In this document: positions 1 to 8,978 of the stretch, in pieces | Layout: each line of letters opens with the position of its first letter | Numbering within the stretch: position 1 is the first letter of the stretch | NCBI GenBank assembly: GCA_013388685.1 | Contig: JACAET010000053.1 | Coordinates: 27,756 to 91,755, forward strand | Reading direction: 5' to 3' | Length of the DNA: 64,000 nucleotides | Source of the DNA: Chloroflexota bacterium | Lineage (GTDB): Bacteria > Chloroflexota > Anaerolineae > Anaerolineales > Villigracilaceae | Position numbers and translations under genes: made by a program | Notes under the pieces: model-generated | What the model was told of the DNA's origin: nothing | Seen by the model: the letters and a program-made list of their open reading frames with translations, nothing else | The model's database searches: none

Positions 1-94
1 TTTCCTGCACCTCAAAATGATTGAGCACCTGCTCGGCTTTGAGCGTATGCCAGTCGTGTTCGTGATCTTTGAAACTCGCGGTTTCCTGATTCAT
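1..94 (-). CDS. P-type cation-transporting ATPase, N-terminus only (partial)
   Basis: Only the first 31 codons are in the window; the gene continues off the left edge. The translation contains WHTLKAEQVLNHFEVQE, which fits the cation-ATPase N-terminal domain that precedes the actuator domain of P2-type ATPases (Ca2+/Mn2+ pumps). The start ATG (94-92) has an AGGAG Shine-Dalgarno at 108-104. The 5' leader carries a yybP-ykoY Mn2+ riboswitch, a class often found upstream of Mn2+-exporting P-type ATPases, so manganese export is the likely role. Too little protein is present to see the DKTGT phosphorylation motif. Confidence 0.6.
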   Translation of the reverse strand, partial: MNQETASFKDHEHDWHTLKAEQVLNHFEVQE

Positions 95-133
95 GAAATC
101 AATCTCCTGTATGTCGGGAAGCAGCCGCTTCGC

Positions 134-169
134 AAACTAAAGCGAGACCACAAGGTTCTTTGGTCTCGC
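134..169 (-). terminator. Expression platform hairpin of the Mn2+ riboswitch
   Basis: GCGAGACCA (169-161) pairs perfectly over 9 bp with TGGTCTCGC (150-142), followed by TTTAGTTT. The left arm is also the conserved 3' strand of the aptamer, so ligand-stabilised aptamer and this terminator-like hairpin are mutually exclusive. That implies transcription ON with bound Mn2+, as known for this class. Confidence 0.6.
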
Positions 170-266
170 CCAACGGTACGAACGCGTTTTGGGTTGCCGA
201 CGGCGGTTGTGCCATGTCCTGACGGGCACTCGTTGATTCTCCAGGCGCCACGACTGCTCCCCAAGC
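158..266 (-). promoter_or_regulatory. yybP-ykoY (Mn2+-sensing) riboswitch aptamer
   Basis: Read on the minus strand, the stretch opens with CTTGGGGAGCAG and closes with GCGAGACCAAAG. These match the two conserved ends of the yybP-ykoY aptamer (GGGGAGUAG near the 5' side, GCAAGACC at the 3' side). The flanking TTGG and CCAA pair as P1, and the interior contains GC-rich arms. It lies about 65 nt upstream of a P-type ATPase start, the classical gene context. The call rests on motif matching by eye; a covariance-model search would settle it. Confidence 0.7.
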
Positions 267-619
267 ACGAGCAAGTGTAGTACTCCGGCACGGGTGTGTC
301 AAGCCTCCTCCTGCGGCTTTCCCGAAATTCGTTTTATTTCGTCTCATGGGAACGCTTTTTACCACCGAAGAACCTCGAACGCTGCAGCCGTGGCGCTTGC
401 GCTCATGCCAAGCGTGGCATGCTTCGCCTTGTTCGGTTTGACGGGTTCGGGTTTGTGAAAACCGCGACGCGAAAGGTGGGGAGTCCTGCAAATTGGACAC
501 AATAGGTTATAATTATGGCATTCAAACGGGGATTTTGTTGTGTCCAGCCGGTTCATTGCTGTTGCCAGGGTTTACAAGACCCTGCCCATCGTGCCATGTA
601 AATAAACAGGAGAAAAATC
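267..619. other. Intergenic region between divergent genes
   Basis: No convincing gene. It should hold the promoter of the riboswitch/ATPase transcript (minus) and of the small secreted protein (plus). A TATAAT at 508-513 resembles a -10 box, but the TTGGAC at 493-498 is only 9 bp upstream, so no full promoter can be assigned. Open frames here have no start signals or recognisable content. Confidence 0.5.
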
Positions 620-874
620 ATGTCCAAACCGTTGTTTCGAGTTGTCGCGATCGCGCTCATAGGCTTGGTACTTGTTGCCGGTGTGTTTTTCACTGCTCAG
701 GCTGCGTCCGCGAACGCCGGTCGGCTGAGCGGACGCCCGGACGCGACCGCACAGGATCCGTTTTACGCCGCCCAGCAAAGAGGCGGCATCCACAGCCTTG
801 CCCCCTCTCAAATGGAAAATGACAAAGACGGGCATGGATGCGAAAGCGAAAAGACGGATCCGAACGATTTCTAG
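620..874 (+). CDS. Small secreted protein, unknown function
   Basis: This 84-residue ORF starts with ATG after an AACAGGAG Shine-Dalgarno 8 nt upstream. Residues 1-29 look like a Sec signal peptide: K/R start, a hydrophobic core VVAIALIGLVLVAGVFFTAQA, and an Ala-X-Ala-like cut near residue 28-31. The mature part is about 55 residues, polar, and ends in an acidic DKDGHGCESEKTDPNDF tail with one cysteine. No family is recognised. It is followed directly by a strong intrinsic terminator, so it is probably monocistronic. Confidence 0.65.
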   Translation: MSKPLFRVVAIALIGLVLVAGVFFTAQAASANAGRLSGRPDATAQDPFYAAQQRGGIHSLAPSQMENDKDGHGCESEKTDPNDF

Positions 875-898
875 TTCCCCTCTTCATTCCCCGGGATG

Positions 899-928
899 AT
901 AAAGGCGGCATATCGGCGCCGCCTTTAT
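899..928 (+). terminator. Intrinsic terminator hairpin
   Basis: ATAAAGGCGGC (899-909) and GCCGCCTTTAT (918-928) form a perfect 11-bp stem with an 8-nt loop, with A/T runs on both outer ends. It sits 25 bp after the small secreted protein and before dnaG. Confidence 0.75.
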
Positions 929-1002
929 GGTTTAAGTGGCAAAATCTCCAAACACGTCTATAATTCAAGCGTTGATTTCCAACTCATCGAACCCGGTGAC
1001 CC

Positions 1003-2931
1003 ATGTCAACCATTGATGAAATCAAATCCCGCATTGATATTGTAGACCTCGTTTCGGAGGCTGGCGTCAAACTGCGTCATGCGGGCAAGAACTACACGGG
1101 TTTTTGCCCTTTCCACGAGAACAAGAAAACTCCCGCCTTTGTGGTCTGGCCCGAAACCGGCACATGGCGGTGCTTCGGCGCGTGCAACGAAGGCGGAGAC
1201 ATCTTCAAGTTCGTGATGAAGAAGGACGGGCTTGACTTCAGGGAGGCTTTGCAAAAACTTGCCGCGCGCGCCGGCGTGCAGATTCAGGAATACCAAAAGG
1301 AAACGCCTCAACAAAAGGAGGCATACGAGAACCTCCGCAGACTGCTGGAGGATGCGGTCATCTATTACCGCAGTCATCTTTTTGCGAACCGGGAGATTCT
1401 CAACTACCTCCGTGAAAAACGCGGGCTGACCGACGCCACCATCGAAACGTTCGGTCTGGGGTACGCGCCTCCGGGCTACGATAACCTCCTCAAATATTTC
1501 ACCGCCAAGGGTTATTCCGAACAGGACTTGATCGACTCGGGATTGCTCTCCGAACGCCAAGATGAGTCCCAATTCTCCAATCTCCGCTCTTTTGACCGCT
1601 TCCGTCACCGAATCATGATCCCCATCCGCGATGAACAGGGACGCATGGCGGGTTTCGGCGCGCGCGTGGTGGACCCAAACGACATTCCCAAATTCCTCAA
1701 CTCGCCGGAAACCCCGATCTTCTCCAAGGGACGCCTGCTCTACGGACTGGACCGGGCGCGCAAGCCGATCCGCACCGCCGATCAGGCTGTGATCGTCGAG
1801 GGCTATCTGGATGTCATCGCCCTGCATCAGGCGGGCTATGAGAACGTCGTCTCGCCGATGGGCACGGCGCTCACCGAAGACCAGTTGCGTCTGCTCAAGA
1901 AATTCACCCGGCGCATCGTCCTTGCCCTCGATCCCGATTTGGCGGGTCAAAAAGCGGTTCTGCGCGGGCTCGACGCGGCGCGCTCCGCCATGGACAAGGA
2001 AGGCGAATTTGCCTTCGATGCGCGCGGCTTGCTCCGCAACGAATCGCGTCTGCAAGCCGACTTGCGCGTGGCCACCATGCCCGACGATCTCGACCCCGAT
2101 GAAATCGTGGCAAGGGACAGGGAAGAGTGGGCAAGGTTGATCGGGAACGCCAAGCCCATTGTCACGCACGTCATGGAAACGCTTGCCTCCGGGCAGAACC
2201 TGGAAGATCCCAAGGTGAAAAACCGGATAGCGGCGCAGGTTGTGCCGTTGATCGAAGATTTGCCGAGCCCCTTGGAACGCGATACGTACCGGCAGGCGTT
2301 GGCGCGAATGTTGAAGGTGAATGAGCGCGCCCTGGTGGCTACGCAGGCTCCGGCGTCCCGGCCGAGGCGGACGAGGCTCCCGGCAGCAGAACGGGCGCCT
2401 CAGGAGACGGTCAAAGTCGCCATAGCGGTCTCATCCGGCAGAAAGGTCGAAGAATACGTCATTGGAGCGCTCTTTCAGAGGCCGGAATTGTTATACCGCC
2501 TCGACCGCGCCTTGCAGGAATATGGCTTGACCGCTGTGGACGCGCACGATTTCACCTATACCGACCACCGACTGTTGTTCGGATTGATTCGCGAATCGGT
2601 GGAGCAGTACAAGACCGAGCATCACGATTTCATCGTGAATGCGCTTCCCGAATCGCTGGAGACGCGTTCGGATGAACTGGTGCGGCGGGTGGCCAATCTC
2701 GATCAGAGGGACGAGAAGGTGCTGGAAGAGTTGTTGCGCGGTATCCTCAAATTGAGGCGCATGGCGGCGGGCGAGAACCTGAACCAATTGCGCTTTTTGC
2801 AGGAGGAGGCGCAGAGCCTGGAGGGCGACCCGCGCGCCTCCTCCTACATGGAACTGGTGTTGCAACACACGCGCCTGCTCAGGGAATTGGATGAAGCCCA
2901 TCGGAAGATTTCCCGGAAACGATTGGAATGA
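1003..2931 (+). CDS. dnaG: DNA primase DnaG
   Basis: A 642-residue bacterial primase that makes RNA primers at the replication fork. The N-terminal CHC2 zinc finger is complete (C35, H38, C57, C61 in CPFHENKKTPAF...RCFGAC). The catalytic TOPRIM core follows, with the IVEGYLDVIAL motif (Glu266) and LALDPDLAG. The C-terminal region (about 460-640) is the helical DnaB-interaction type. Length is normal for the family. The ATG start follows a short leader; a TATAAT at 959-964 could be its -10 box. rpoD follows within 40 bp, a remnant of the classical dnaG-rpoD macromolecular synthesis arrangement. Confidence 0.96.
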   Translation: MSTIDEIKSRIDIVDLVSEAGVKLRHAGKNYTGFCPFHENKKTPAFVVWPETGTWRCFGACNEGGDIFKFVMKKDGLDFREALQKLAARAGVQIQEYQKETPQQKEAYENLRRLLEDAVIYYRSHLFANREILNYLREKRGLTDATIETFGLGYAPPGYDNLLKYFTAKGYSEQDLIDSGLLSERQDESQFSNLRSFDRFRHRIMIPIRDEQGRMAGFGARVVDPNDIPKFLNSPETPIFSKGRLLYGLDRARKPIRTADQAVIVEGYLDVIALHQAGYENVVSPMGTALTEDQLRLLKKFTRRIVLALDPDLAGQKAVLRGLDAARSAMDKEGEFAFDARGLLRNESRLQADLRVATMPDDLDPDEIVARDREEWARLIGNAKPIVTHVMETLASGQNLEDPKVKNRIAAQVVPLIEDLPSPLERDTYRQALARMLKVNERALVATQAPASRPRRTRLPAAERAPQETVKVAIAVSSGRKVEEYVIGALFQRPELLYRLDRALQEYGLTAVDAHDFTYTDHRLLFGLIRESVEQYKTEHHDFIVNALPESLETRSDELVRRVANLDQRDEKVLEELLRGILKLRRMAAGENLNQLRFLQEEAQSLEGDPRASSYMELVLQHTRLLRELDEAHRKISRKRLE

Positions 2932-2958
2932 CGTAACGATTTGTTTTTGTCGGCGTCC

Positions 2959-2964
2959 TATAAT
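2959..2964 (+). promoter_or_regulatory. Candidate -10 box giving a leaderless rpoD mRNA
   Basis: TATAAT lies exactly 6 nt before the rpoD ATG at 2971, placing the expected transcription start on the A of the start codon. No clear -35 is visible at 16-18 bp. No Shine-Dalgarno precedes the ATG. Confidence 0.4.
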
Positions 2965-2970
2965 GGGAAT

Positions 2971-4590
2971 ATGACTGTCAAAAAGAGACGACACGCGCCC
3001 AAAAAGAAAGACCACAAAATCGGCAAAGCCCGACGTTCCGCCGCGCCGTTTGACGGATTGCGGATGGAAAACGACGCGCCGGATTTGAACAGGAACGGCA
3101 ACGGCTTGGCAGAACTGGCGATCATCGAGGAGGAAGAGGGGGATTTCAACGGAAGTATTCTCGCACAGGAGGAAGATCTTTCGGACGCGGGGAGTCTGTA
3201 TCTGCCAAGTTCCGACCTGGCGGCGGAATTATCGGAGGACCCCGTGCGGTTGTACCTGCGCGAGATCGGTCAGGTCAAACTGTTGGATGCCGACAGCGAA
3301 TTCCGCCTGGCAACCCAGATCGAAGCCAACCGGCTCGTCGGCGCCTTCCGCCGCCGCCCGCCCCACAGGGGACTTTCGGCGCCCTGTACCATCTACCATG
3401 CCATCCTTTCGGAATTGTCCGCATCATGGAAGCGCCTGCTGGAGGATGCCGAACGTCTTCACCACGATCCGCCGGATCTCGGCTTGATGTTGAGCGAGGC
3501 GCAAGCCTTGCGCGCCGGCTGGGACTCGGACGCCCCCTCGTATTTACGCGCCTTCTTGGACAACGGCAAATGGGGATCGGACCCCCTGTGGGACGATTTT
3601 GCCCGGAAGGCGTATTCGGTCTTTCTCAGCCTTTACCTGATTCCGTTCAATTATGCCGTGTGGCTCCTCAGCCGCATCAACCAAAAACATCAGTTACCCA
3701 GCCTGCGCGCCATGTACAATCAACTGCCCGACGATGAGGAAATGTTGGAGGAAATCGAACTGATCAAACGGCAGGCGAAGGAGGCGCATCAGGCGTTGAT
3801 TCGCGCCAACCTGCGGCTGGTGGTGAGCGTTGCCAAACGTTATCTCGGGCGCGGCATCAACTTCCTCGATCTGATTCAGGAGGGCAATATCGGGCTTCTG
3901 CGCGCAGTCAGCAAATTCGACCCGCGCCGCGGGTTCAAGTTCAGCACCTACGCCACCTGGTGGATCCGGCAGTCCATCAACCGTTCCATTGCCGAGCAGG
4001 CGCGCACCATTCGCATTCCGGTGCATTTGTTCGAATCCATTACACGGATATTGCGTGTGCAGAGGCAACTCACCCAAGAACTCGGGCGGGACCCGACCAC
4101 CGAGGAACTCGCCCTCGAAGTGGGGTATCTGCACGCTGCCGACGTGCAAGCCATTCTGCGGGCGCATGCCGAAGAACAAGCCCTGACGCCCGAATTGCAG
4201 CGCAAACTGGATGTCGCCACGCAAAAAATAGACCGCCTGCTCCGCTCGGCGGAGGAACCGGTTTCCATTGACGGTCCCGTGGGAGATGAAGAGTCCAGCT
4301 CGCTGGGCGATTTCATCGAAGATGAAGACGCTCTCTCGCCGATGGACGCCGCCGCCCGCCAGATGCTTCGCGAACAAATCCGCGCCGCCCTCACCTCCCT
4401 TGCCGATCGCGAGCGCGAAGTCCTCGAAATGCGCTTCGGTCTCCTCGACGGACAAGATCATACGCTGGAGGAGGTGAGCCGCTTCTTCGATGTCACGCGC
4501 GAACGAATTCGGCAAATCGAGGCAAAGGCGCTGCGCAAACTGCGGCATCCCTCGCGGAGCAAACAATTGCGCGATTATTTGGGGGAATGA
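2971..4590 (+). CDS. rpoD: Primary sigma factor RpoD (sigma-70/SigA)
   Basis: A 539-residue housekeeping sigma factor directing RNA polymerase to promoters. A basic N-terminal tail ([13 protein letters not shown]) precedes region 1.2 ([16 protein letters not shown]), a non-conserved insert of about 130 residues, region 2 ([16 protein letters not shown], then [14 protein letters not shown] and the [10 protein letters not shown] segment), region 3, and region 4 with its helix-turn-helix ([20 protein letters not shown]). The start was placed at ATG 2971 because the upstream in-frame extension is short and lacks a ribosome site. It lies 39 bp after dnaG. Confidence 0.95.
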   Translation: MTVKKRRHAPKKKDHKIGKARRSAAPFDGLRMENDAPDLNRNGNGLAELAIIEEEEGDFNGSILAQEEDLSDAGSLYLPSSDLAAELSEDPVRLYLREIGQVKLLDADSEFRLATQIEANRLVGAFRRRPPHRGLSAPCTIYHAILSELSASWKRLLEDAERLHHDPPDLGLMLSEAQALRAGWDSDAPSYLRAFLDNGKWGSDPLWDDFARKAYSVFLSLYLIPFNYAVWLLSRINQKHQLPSLRAMYNQLPDDEEMLEEIELIKRQAKEAHQALIRANLRLVVSVAKRYLGRGINFLDLIQEGNIGLLRAVSKFDPRRGFKFSTYATWWIRQSINRSIAEQARTIRIPVHLFESITRILRVQRQLTQELGRDPTTEELALEVGYLHAADVQAILRAHAEEQALTPELQRKLDVATQKIDRLLRSAEEPVSIDGPVGDEESSSLGDFIEDEDALSPMDAAARQMLREQIRAALTSLADREREVLEMRFGLLDGQDHTLEEVSRFFDVTRERIRQIEAKALRKLRHPSRSKQLRDYLGE

Positions 4591-4746
4591 CCGATTACAC
4601 CCTCTTCCCGCGTCTTGTCCTGAGCCTGCAGCAGACGTTTCCCCGCGTTTCGCGCGCCGTGAGTTTCGCCTCCCATTTCAAGGCAATACGAAGTGCCGCC
4701 ATATCACGGCAATAGCGGGACGATTTACGTAACGGCTCCCGCCGCA

Positions 4747-5022
4747 TCATCCCCCGCTGATGGCAATCACAAAATGGACTTCGCTTTTCTCGCTCAACTT
4801 CTCCCGCATCTTCAAGTGCGAGACCTGCCCATCCACGAACACGGAAATATTCGGGCGGATGTGATTCCCCTCACATAACCTGTCCCTGATTCCGGGAAAC
4901 TCCGCCTCGAGGGACTGAATCGCCTCACGCACGCTGGAGGCGGATACGACGACCGAGGCTTTTCCTCCCGTCATCTCGCGCAGGGGAGTGGGAATGAAAA
5001 TGGTGGGCATGGTCTTGGTCAT
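4747..5022 (-). CDS. MoaD/ThiS-family ubiquitin-like protein
   Basis: About 91 residues with a beta-grasp pattern (VREAIQSLEAEFPGIRDRL, then PNISVFVDG) and a C-terminal AISGG. The GG tail is the adenylation/thiocarboxylation site of MoaD and ThiS sulfur carriers. In this position, downstream of a molybdenum hydroxylase, a role in molybdopterin sulfur transfer is plausible but not shown. The stop is 158 bp upstream-strandwise from the hydroxylase end. The start is uncertain (ATG 5022 or ATG 5010) because a repeat element abuts it and may supply the first codons. Confidence 0.75.
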   Translation of the reverse strand: MTKTMPTIFIPTPLREMTGGKASVVVSASSVREAIQSLEAEFPGIRDRLCEGNHIRPNISVFVDGQVSHLKMREKLSEKSEVHFVIAISGG

Positions 5023-5091
5023 GTCACCCTGAGCAGAGCGAAGGGTCTCTGCCACAGATGTAGAGATGATTCGCTAGCGCTCAGCATGACA
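5022..5091. repeat. Dispersed palindromic repeat, TGTCACCCTGA family (copy 1)
   Basis: TGTCACCCTGAGC at the left and GCTCAGCATGACA at the right form an imperfect inverted repeat; inside, AGCGAAGGGTCT faces AGATGATTCGCT. Related copies lie at 7459-7540 and inside prmA at 55459-55540. This copy abuts the start of the MoaD-like gene. Confidence 0.75.
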
Positions 5092-5180
5092 ACCTTGGGA
5101 GGCGGGGATGAAGAGGGTAGGCATAACCGTATTGGCGATAGATGAGGAATGGCAAACCTCTTTGTCGTTTGCCGCGCCGT

Positions 5181-7442
5181 CTACGGTTTGTGGATGAGCG
5201 CCTCCACCACTCGCGCCGGCGACATCGGCAACTCCGTCATCCTCACACCAATGGCGCGATAGATCGCGTTCGCAATGGCGGCGGGCGGCGGGACAATCGG
5301 CACTTCGCCGACGCCGCGCACGCCATAGGGATGTCCGGGGTTTGCGACTTCGACCAGTATCGTATCAATCATCGGCAGGTCGAGGGCGACGGGCATGCGA
5401 TAATCAAGCAGACTGGTGTTGAGCAGGCGTCCCTGTTCGTCGTAGAGATATTCTTCGTTCAATGCCCAGCCGATACCCTGCGCCACGCCGCCCTGAATTT
5501 GACTCTCGACGTATACCGGGTAGATCGCTTTGCCGACATCCTGCACGGCGGTGTAACGAAGGATTTGCACTTTGCCTGTCTCGGGGTCAACTTCCACATC
5601 TACAATGTGGGTGGCAAAGCCGGGACCGTATCCCTTGGGCTGTACCGCCGCGCTGGCGACTACCGGTCCGCCCGTTTCGTCGAGCTTTTCGGCGAGTTCC
5701 TTGAAAGTCAGTGTCTTGTCGCCTGATGAAAAGACACCGCTCTCGAAAGTGACTTTATCCTTTTCCACTTCCCAAAGGATAGCCGCGCGTTCCTTCAACT
5801 TTTCGATCAGATCCCTTGCCGTTTCATAAACCGCCCAACCCGTTGCGAACGTGGTACGGCTTCCGTAGGTGCCTTCGGTGTAGCCGATGGAGTCCGTATC
5901 CGCCACGACAGGACGAACATCTTCGGCCGGGATTCCCAGCGTCTCTGCGAGTTGCATCGCAAGCGAGGTGCGCGTCCCGCCGATGTCCACCGAGCCTTCG
6001 AGCAGGCTGACCGTCCCGTCTTTGTTCACGCTGACAGACGCAGAGGATTTCCCTCCGTAGTTGAACCAAAAGCCCGAGGCGACGCCGCGTCCGGTATGAG
6101 GTCCAGAAAGAGGCGTTTTATAGTGTGCTGATTCCTTCGCAGCCTCGAGAGTCTCCAGATAGCCGATCCGCTTGTAAGCGGAGCCATCCACACGACGATC
6201 TCCTTCTTGCGCGCCATTCAACAAACGGAATTCGATCGGATCCATCCCCAGCTTTTCGGCGAGTTCGTCCATGACGGTTTCCGCGGCAAAGGCGGCGTTG
6301 GTTCCGCCGGGCGCGCGGTATGCGGCTGTGCGCGGTTTGTTGACCACGACATCGTAGCCCTCGATGACGCCGTTTTCGATGCGATACGGCGCAAATATCA
6401 CCCCCATGCCTGCGCCGACCGGCGAGCCGGGATACGCGCCCGCCTCATAAATCAGAAGCGCCTCGGCGGCGGTGATTTTGCCGTTTGCATCTGCCCCCAT
6501 TTTGACCTTGATGTACGAACCGGATGTCGGTCCCGTGGCGGCGAGCACCTCGCTGCGATCCATCGTCAGTTTGACGGGGCGGTATCCGCTTTTGCGCGAG
6601 AGCAGCGCCGCCAGCGGCTCGAGATACACGCCGATCTTGCCGCCGAACCCGCCGCCGATCTCCATGGGGATGACGCGAATATTCGAAATCGGAATCTCGA
6701 GAATCTCCGCCACCTGTTCACGCACGCCGAACGCGCCCTGCGTACTGCACCAGATCGCCACCTGCCCGTCGGGGTTGTACTGCGCGGTCGCGTTCTGCGG
6801 CTCGATGTATCCCTGATGCACCATCTTCGTGACGAATTCTCGCTCGACAATAAACTTCGCTTCCTTGAAACCCTTTTCGATATCGCCGCACGCATCCTTA
6901 TAATGACCCGCGATGTTGGTCGGCGTTTCGCCCTTTTTGCCGAATTCGTCCGTGCGCAGGTCGTCGAGCAGAATGGGACTGCCTGCCTCCATGGCTTTTC
7001 TCACATCCATGACGGGATCCAACGCTTCATACTCCACTCGAATCAAGTCCAGCGCCTCTTTCGCGATGTGGAGGCTGGTCGCGGCAACCGCCGCCACCGC
7101 GTGCCCAAAGTAAAGAACTTTGTCGCGCGCCAGAATATTGTTGCTTTGATATTTGCGGTTGACGAGACCTTCACCCAGCTCGACGATCCTGCTTTCGAGA
7201 TCGGGGAAGTCCTTTGCCGTGATGACCGCATGGACGCCGTGCAGTTTTTCCGCTTCGCTCGTGTCCATGGAGATGATTCGTGCATGCGCGTGCGGACTCC
7301 GCAGCACCGCGCCGTATAACATTCCGGGCAGGCGGATGTCCGCGCCATACGCGGCTCTGCCTGTAACCTTGTCCACACCGTCATGTCGCAAGGGGGAGGT
7401 GCCGATGACTTTGTATTCGCTGGGTTTGTCTAAAGTGGCCAT
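5181..7442 (-). CDS. Molybdenum hydroxylase, large Mo-binding subunit (xanthine dehydrogenase family)
   Basis: 753 residues. It has the ald_Xan_dh_C a/b-hammerhead region at the N-terminus (GVDKVTGRAAYGADIRLPGMLYGAVLRSPHAHARI) and the molybdopterin-binding domain with GGGFGGK, AYRAPG and the C-terminal GVGEVP segment carrying the presumed catalytic Glu. The CO-dehydrogenase active-site loop AYXCSFR is absent (here AYRAPGG), so a form I CO dehydrogenase is unlikely. The substrate may be a purine, nicotinate-like N-heterocycle or aldehyde. GAGGAA precedes the ATG. The FAD and 2Fe-2S subunits are immediately upstream. Confidence 0.9.
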   Translation of the reverse strand: MATLDKPSEYKVIGTSPLRHDGVDKVTGRAAYGADIRLPGMLYGAVLRSPHAHARIISMDTSEAEKLHGVHAVITAKDFPDLESRIVELGEGLVNRKYQSNNILARDKVLYFGHAVAAVAATSLHIAKEALDLIRVEYEALDPVMDVRKAMEAGSPILLDDLRTDEFGKKGETPTNIAGHYKDACGDIEKGFKEAKFIVEREFVTKMVHQGYIEPQNATAQYNPDGQVAIWCSTQGAFGVREQVAEILEIPISNIRVIPMEIGGGFGGKIGVYLEPLAALLSRKSGYRPVKLTMDRSEVLAATGPTSGSYIKVKMGADANGKITAAEALLIYEAGAYPGSPVGAGMGVIFAPYRIENGVIEGYDVVVNKPRTAAYRAPGGTNAAFAAETVMDELAEKLGMDPIEFRLLNGAQEGDRRVDGSAYKRIGYLETLEAAKESAHYKTPLSGPHTGRGVASGFWFNYGGKSSASVSVNKDGTVSLLEGSVDIGGTRTSLAMQLAETLGIPAEDVRPVVADTDSIGYTEGTYGSRTTFATGWAVYETARDLIEKLKERAAILWEVEKDKVTFESGVFSSGDKTLTFKELAEKLDETGGPVVASAAVQPKGYGPGFATHIVDVEVDPETGKVQILRYTAVQDVGKAIYPVYVESQIQGGVAQGIGWALNEEYLYDEQGRLLNTSLLDYRMPVALDLPMIDTILVEVANPGHPYGVRGVGEVPIVPPPAAIANAIYRAIGVRMTELPMSPARVVEALIHKP

Positions 7443-7458
7443 GAGTTATTCCTCATTG

Positions 7459-7540
7459 TGTCACCCTGAGCGAAGCGAAGGGTCTCTACGATTGACATGC
7501 GAGATTTTTCGGTCGCCACAACCGCTCCCTCAGAGTGACA
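7459..7540. repeat. Dispersed palindromic repeat, TGTCACCCTGA family (copy 2)
   Basis: Begins TGTCACCCTGAGCGAAGCG and ends CCCTCAGAGTGACA, an inverted repeat with complementary ends. It fills most of the gap between the 2Fe-2S and Mo subunit genes, so it is transcribed within the operon. Confidence 0.8.
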
Positions 7541-7547
7541 CGATACT

Positions 7548-8015
7548 TTAACTATCCGCCGCATCCAACACGGCTTTCACGATTCTGTCGTATCCCGTAC
7601 AGCGACACAAATTCCCCGCCAGCCATTCACGGACTTCATGCTCGCTGGGGTTGGGGTTCTGGTCGAGCAGCGCTTTAGCCGCGACGATAAAGCCCGGGGT
7701 GCAGTATCCGCATTGCAGGGCGGCGTGTTCGATGAATTTCTGCTGCAATGGATGAAGTCCTTCGGGTGTGGCGATGCCTTCAATCGTGGTGACCGACTTG
7801 CCTTGAATTTCGACCGCCAGCACAAGGCACGAATTGACCAGCCTGCCTTCGAGAATAACGTTGCACGATCCGCAATTGCCGTTGTTGCAGCCTTCCTTTG
7901 CGCCCATCAAGCCAAGCGTTTCGCGCAACACCTCAAGCAGACTCTGATGCGGCTCGCACAGGAATTCCACTTCCTCGCCGTTGATTGTGGCTGTGACGTG
8001 AGTCTTACTGGGCAT
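7548..8015 (-). CDS. Molybdenum hydroxylase, 2Fe-2S subunit
   Basis: 155 residues. The N-terminal plant-ferredoxin-type domain has the cluster cysteines in [10 protein letters not shown] and a later NSC. The second helical 2Fe-2S domain has CGYCTPG and the CRC motif in [11 protein letters not shown]. Size and motif order match CoxS/XdhC-type subunits. The start is ATG 8015, behind a GGAGG Shine-Dalgarno, and overlaps the end of the FAD subunit by 11 bp, implying translational coupling. It passes electrons from the Mo centre to FAD. Confidence 0.95.
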   Translation of the reverse strand: MPSKTHVTATINGEEVEFLCEPHQSLLEVLRETLGLMGAKEGCNNGNCGSCNVILEGRLVNSCLVLAVEIQGKSVTTIEGIATPEGLHPLQQKFIEHAALQCGYCTPGFIVAAKALLDQNPNPSEHEVREWLAGNLCRCTGYDRIVKAVLDAADS

Positions 8016-8889
8016 ATTGACCTCCTGCGCGCTCGATGGCTTTGCCGACTGCGCGTTCCACGAGAACGGCGCACAAATGTCTGCGATGTTCCGCTGTCCC
8101 GCGCAGATCGGTGATCGGCTGGGCAATCGCTTGCGCCCTGTGCGCGGCTTCTCTGACGTTTTCGCGCGTGACTGCTTTTCCTGCGAGAAAGGCTCCGGCA
8201 TCGGAAGCCAGCAAAGGCGTGGGCGCGACCGCTCCGAGGGCAATCCGTGCGGAGACGAATTGCTTTCCCTCCGCATTCAAAACCACGGATGCGCCTGCGC
8301 CGACCACGGCGATGTCCATTTCGCTGCGCGGGATGAAGCGCAGATAACTTGCGCCAAAGTTCCCCTGGGGAACCGGCACGCCGATGGATGTAAGGAATTC
8401 GCCTGGGCGCATCGCGTTCTTTCCCGGCGCCATACAGAATTCCTCTACAGGCAATGTGCGTGTCTCATTCGAGCCTGTAATATGACAAACCGCCTCATGC
8501 ACGATCAACGCGGGGATCGAATCCGCCGCGGGCGAGGCGTTGCACAGATTGCCTCCCACGCTGGCGCGGTTTTGAATCTGCACCCCGCCAATGAGCCTGA
8601 CCGCGTCCACCAATCCCGGATAATGTTGGCGTACATTCGGGTCACTGCAAATCTGAAAGCACGATGCCGCCGCACCGATGCGCAATCCGTTTTGCGGATC
8701 GAATGTCACCTGGGTGAGTTCGGGGATGTTCTTGATGTCAATGACAAGTTTGGCTTGGCGGCGACCTTCGCGCAGTTGCACCAGCAAGTCTGTGCCGCCC
8801 GCGAGGATCTGCGCCTCCCCGTTTTTGCCTGCAAGAAGAGTTGCAACCTCCTCTGCGCTTTTCGGCGTGGCATAATCGAACGACTGCAT
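8005..8889 (-). CDS. Molybdenum hydroxylase, FAD-binding subunit (CoxM type)
   Basis: 294 residues. Residues 1-30 ([19 protein letters not shown]) and the AGGTDLLVQ motif are typical of the FAD_binding_5 domain. A second flavin motif ([17 protein letters not shown]) and a CO_deh_flav_C-type C-terminus follow. The start ATG 8889 has GGAGGAG 6 nt upstream; an upstream in-frame ATG lacks a ribosome site. First gene of the hydroxylase operon. Confidence 0.93.
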   Translation of the reverse strand: MQSFDYATPKSAEEVATLLAGKNGEAQILAGGTDLLVQLREGRRQAKLVIDIKNIPELTQVTFDPQNGLRIGAAASCFQICSDPNVRQHYPGLVDAVRLIGGVQIQNRASVGGNLCNASPAADSIPALIVHEAVCHITGSNETRTLPVEEFCMAPGKNAMRPGEFLTSIGVPVPQGNFGASYLRFIPRSEMDIAVVGAGASVVLNAEGKQFVSARIALGAVAPTPLLASDAGAFLAGKAVTRENVREAAHRAQAIAQPITDLRGTAEHRRHLCAVLVERAVGKAIERAGGQYAQ

Positions 8890-8978
8890 AACTCCTCCGA
8901 TGTTGTGAGCGAACAAATACGATTATATCCGCACGGAAACGGCTTTCGAGTTTTTCAAACGCTCCGAAGTCTGGCAAC

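Noticed and set aside
99..500. 133-residue minus-strand ORF
   Set aside because: It overlaps the riboswitch and leader, has no ribosome site and shows no recognisable protein content.
493..513. TTGGAC...TATAAT as a promoter for the small secreted protein
   Set aside because: Spacing is only 9 bp, far from 16-18. TATAAT alone was kept as a weak hint only.
5181..8889. Aerobic CO dehydrogenase (coxMSL)
   Set aside because: The subunit set is similar, but the large subunit lacks the AYXCSFR active-site loop and has AYRAPGG instead.
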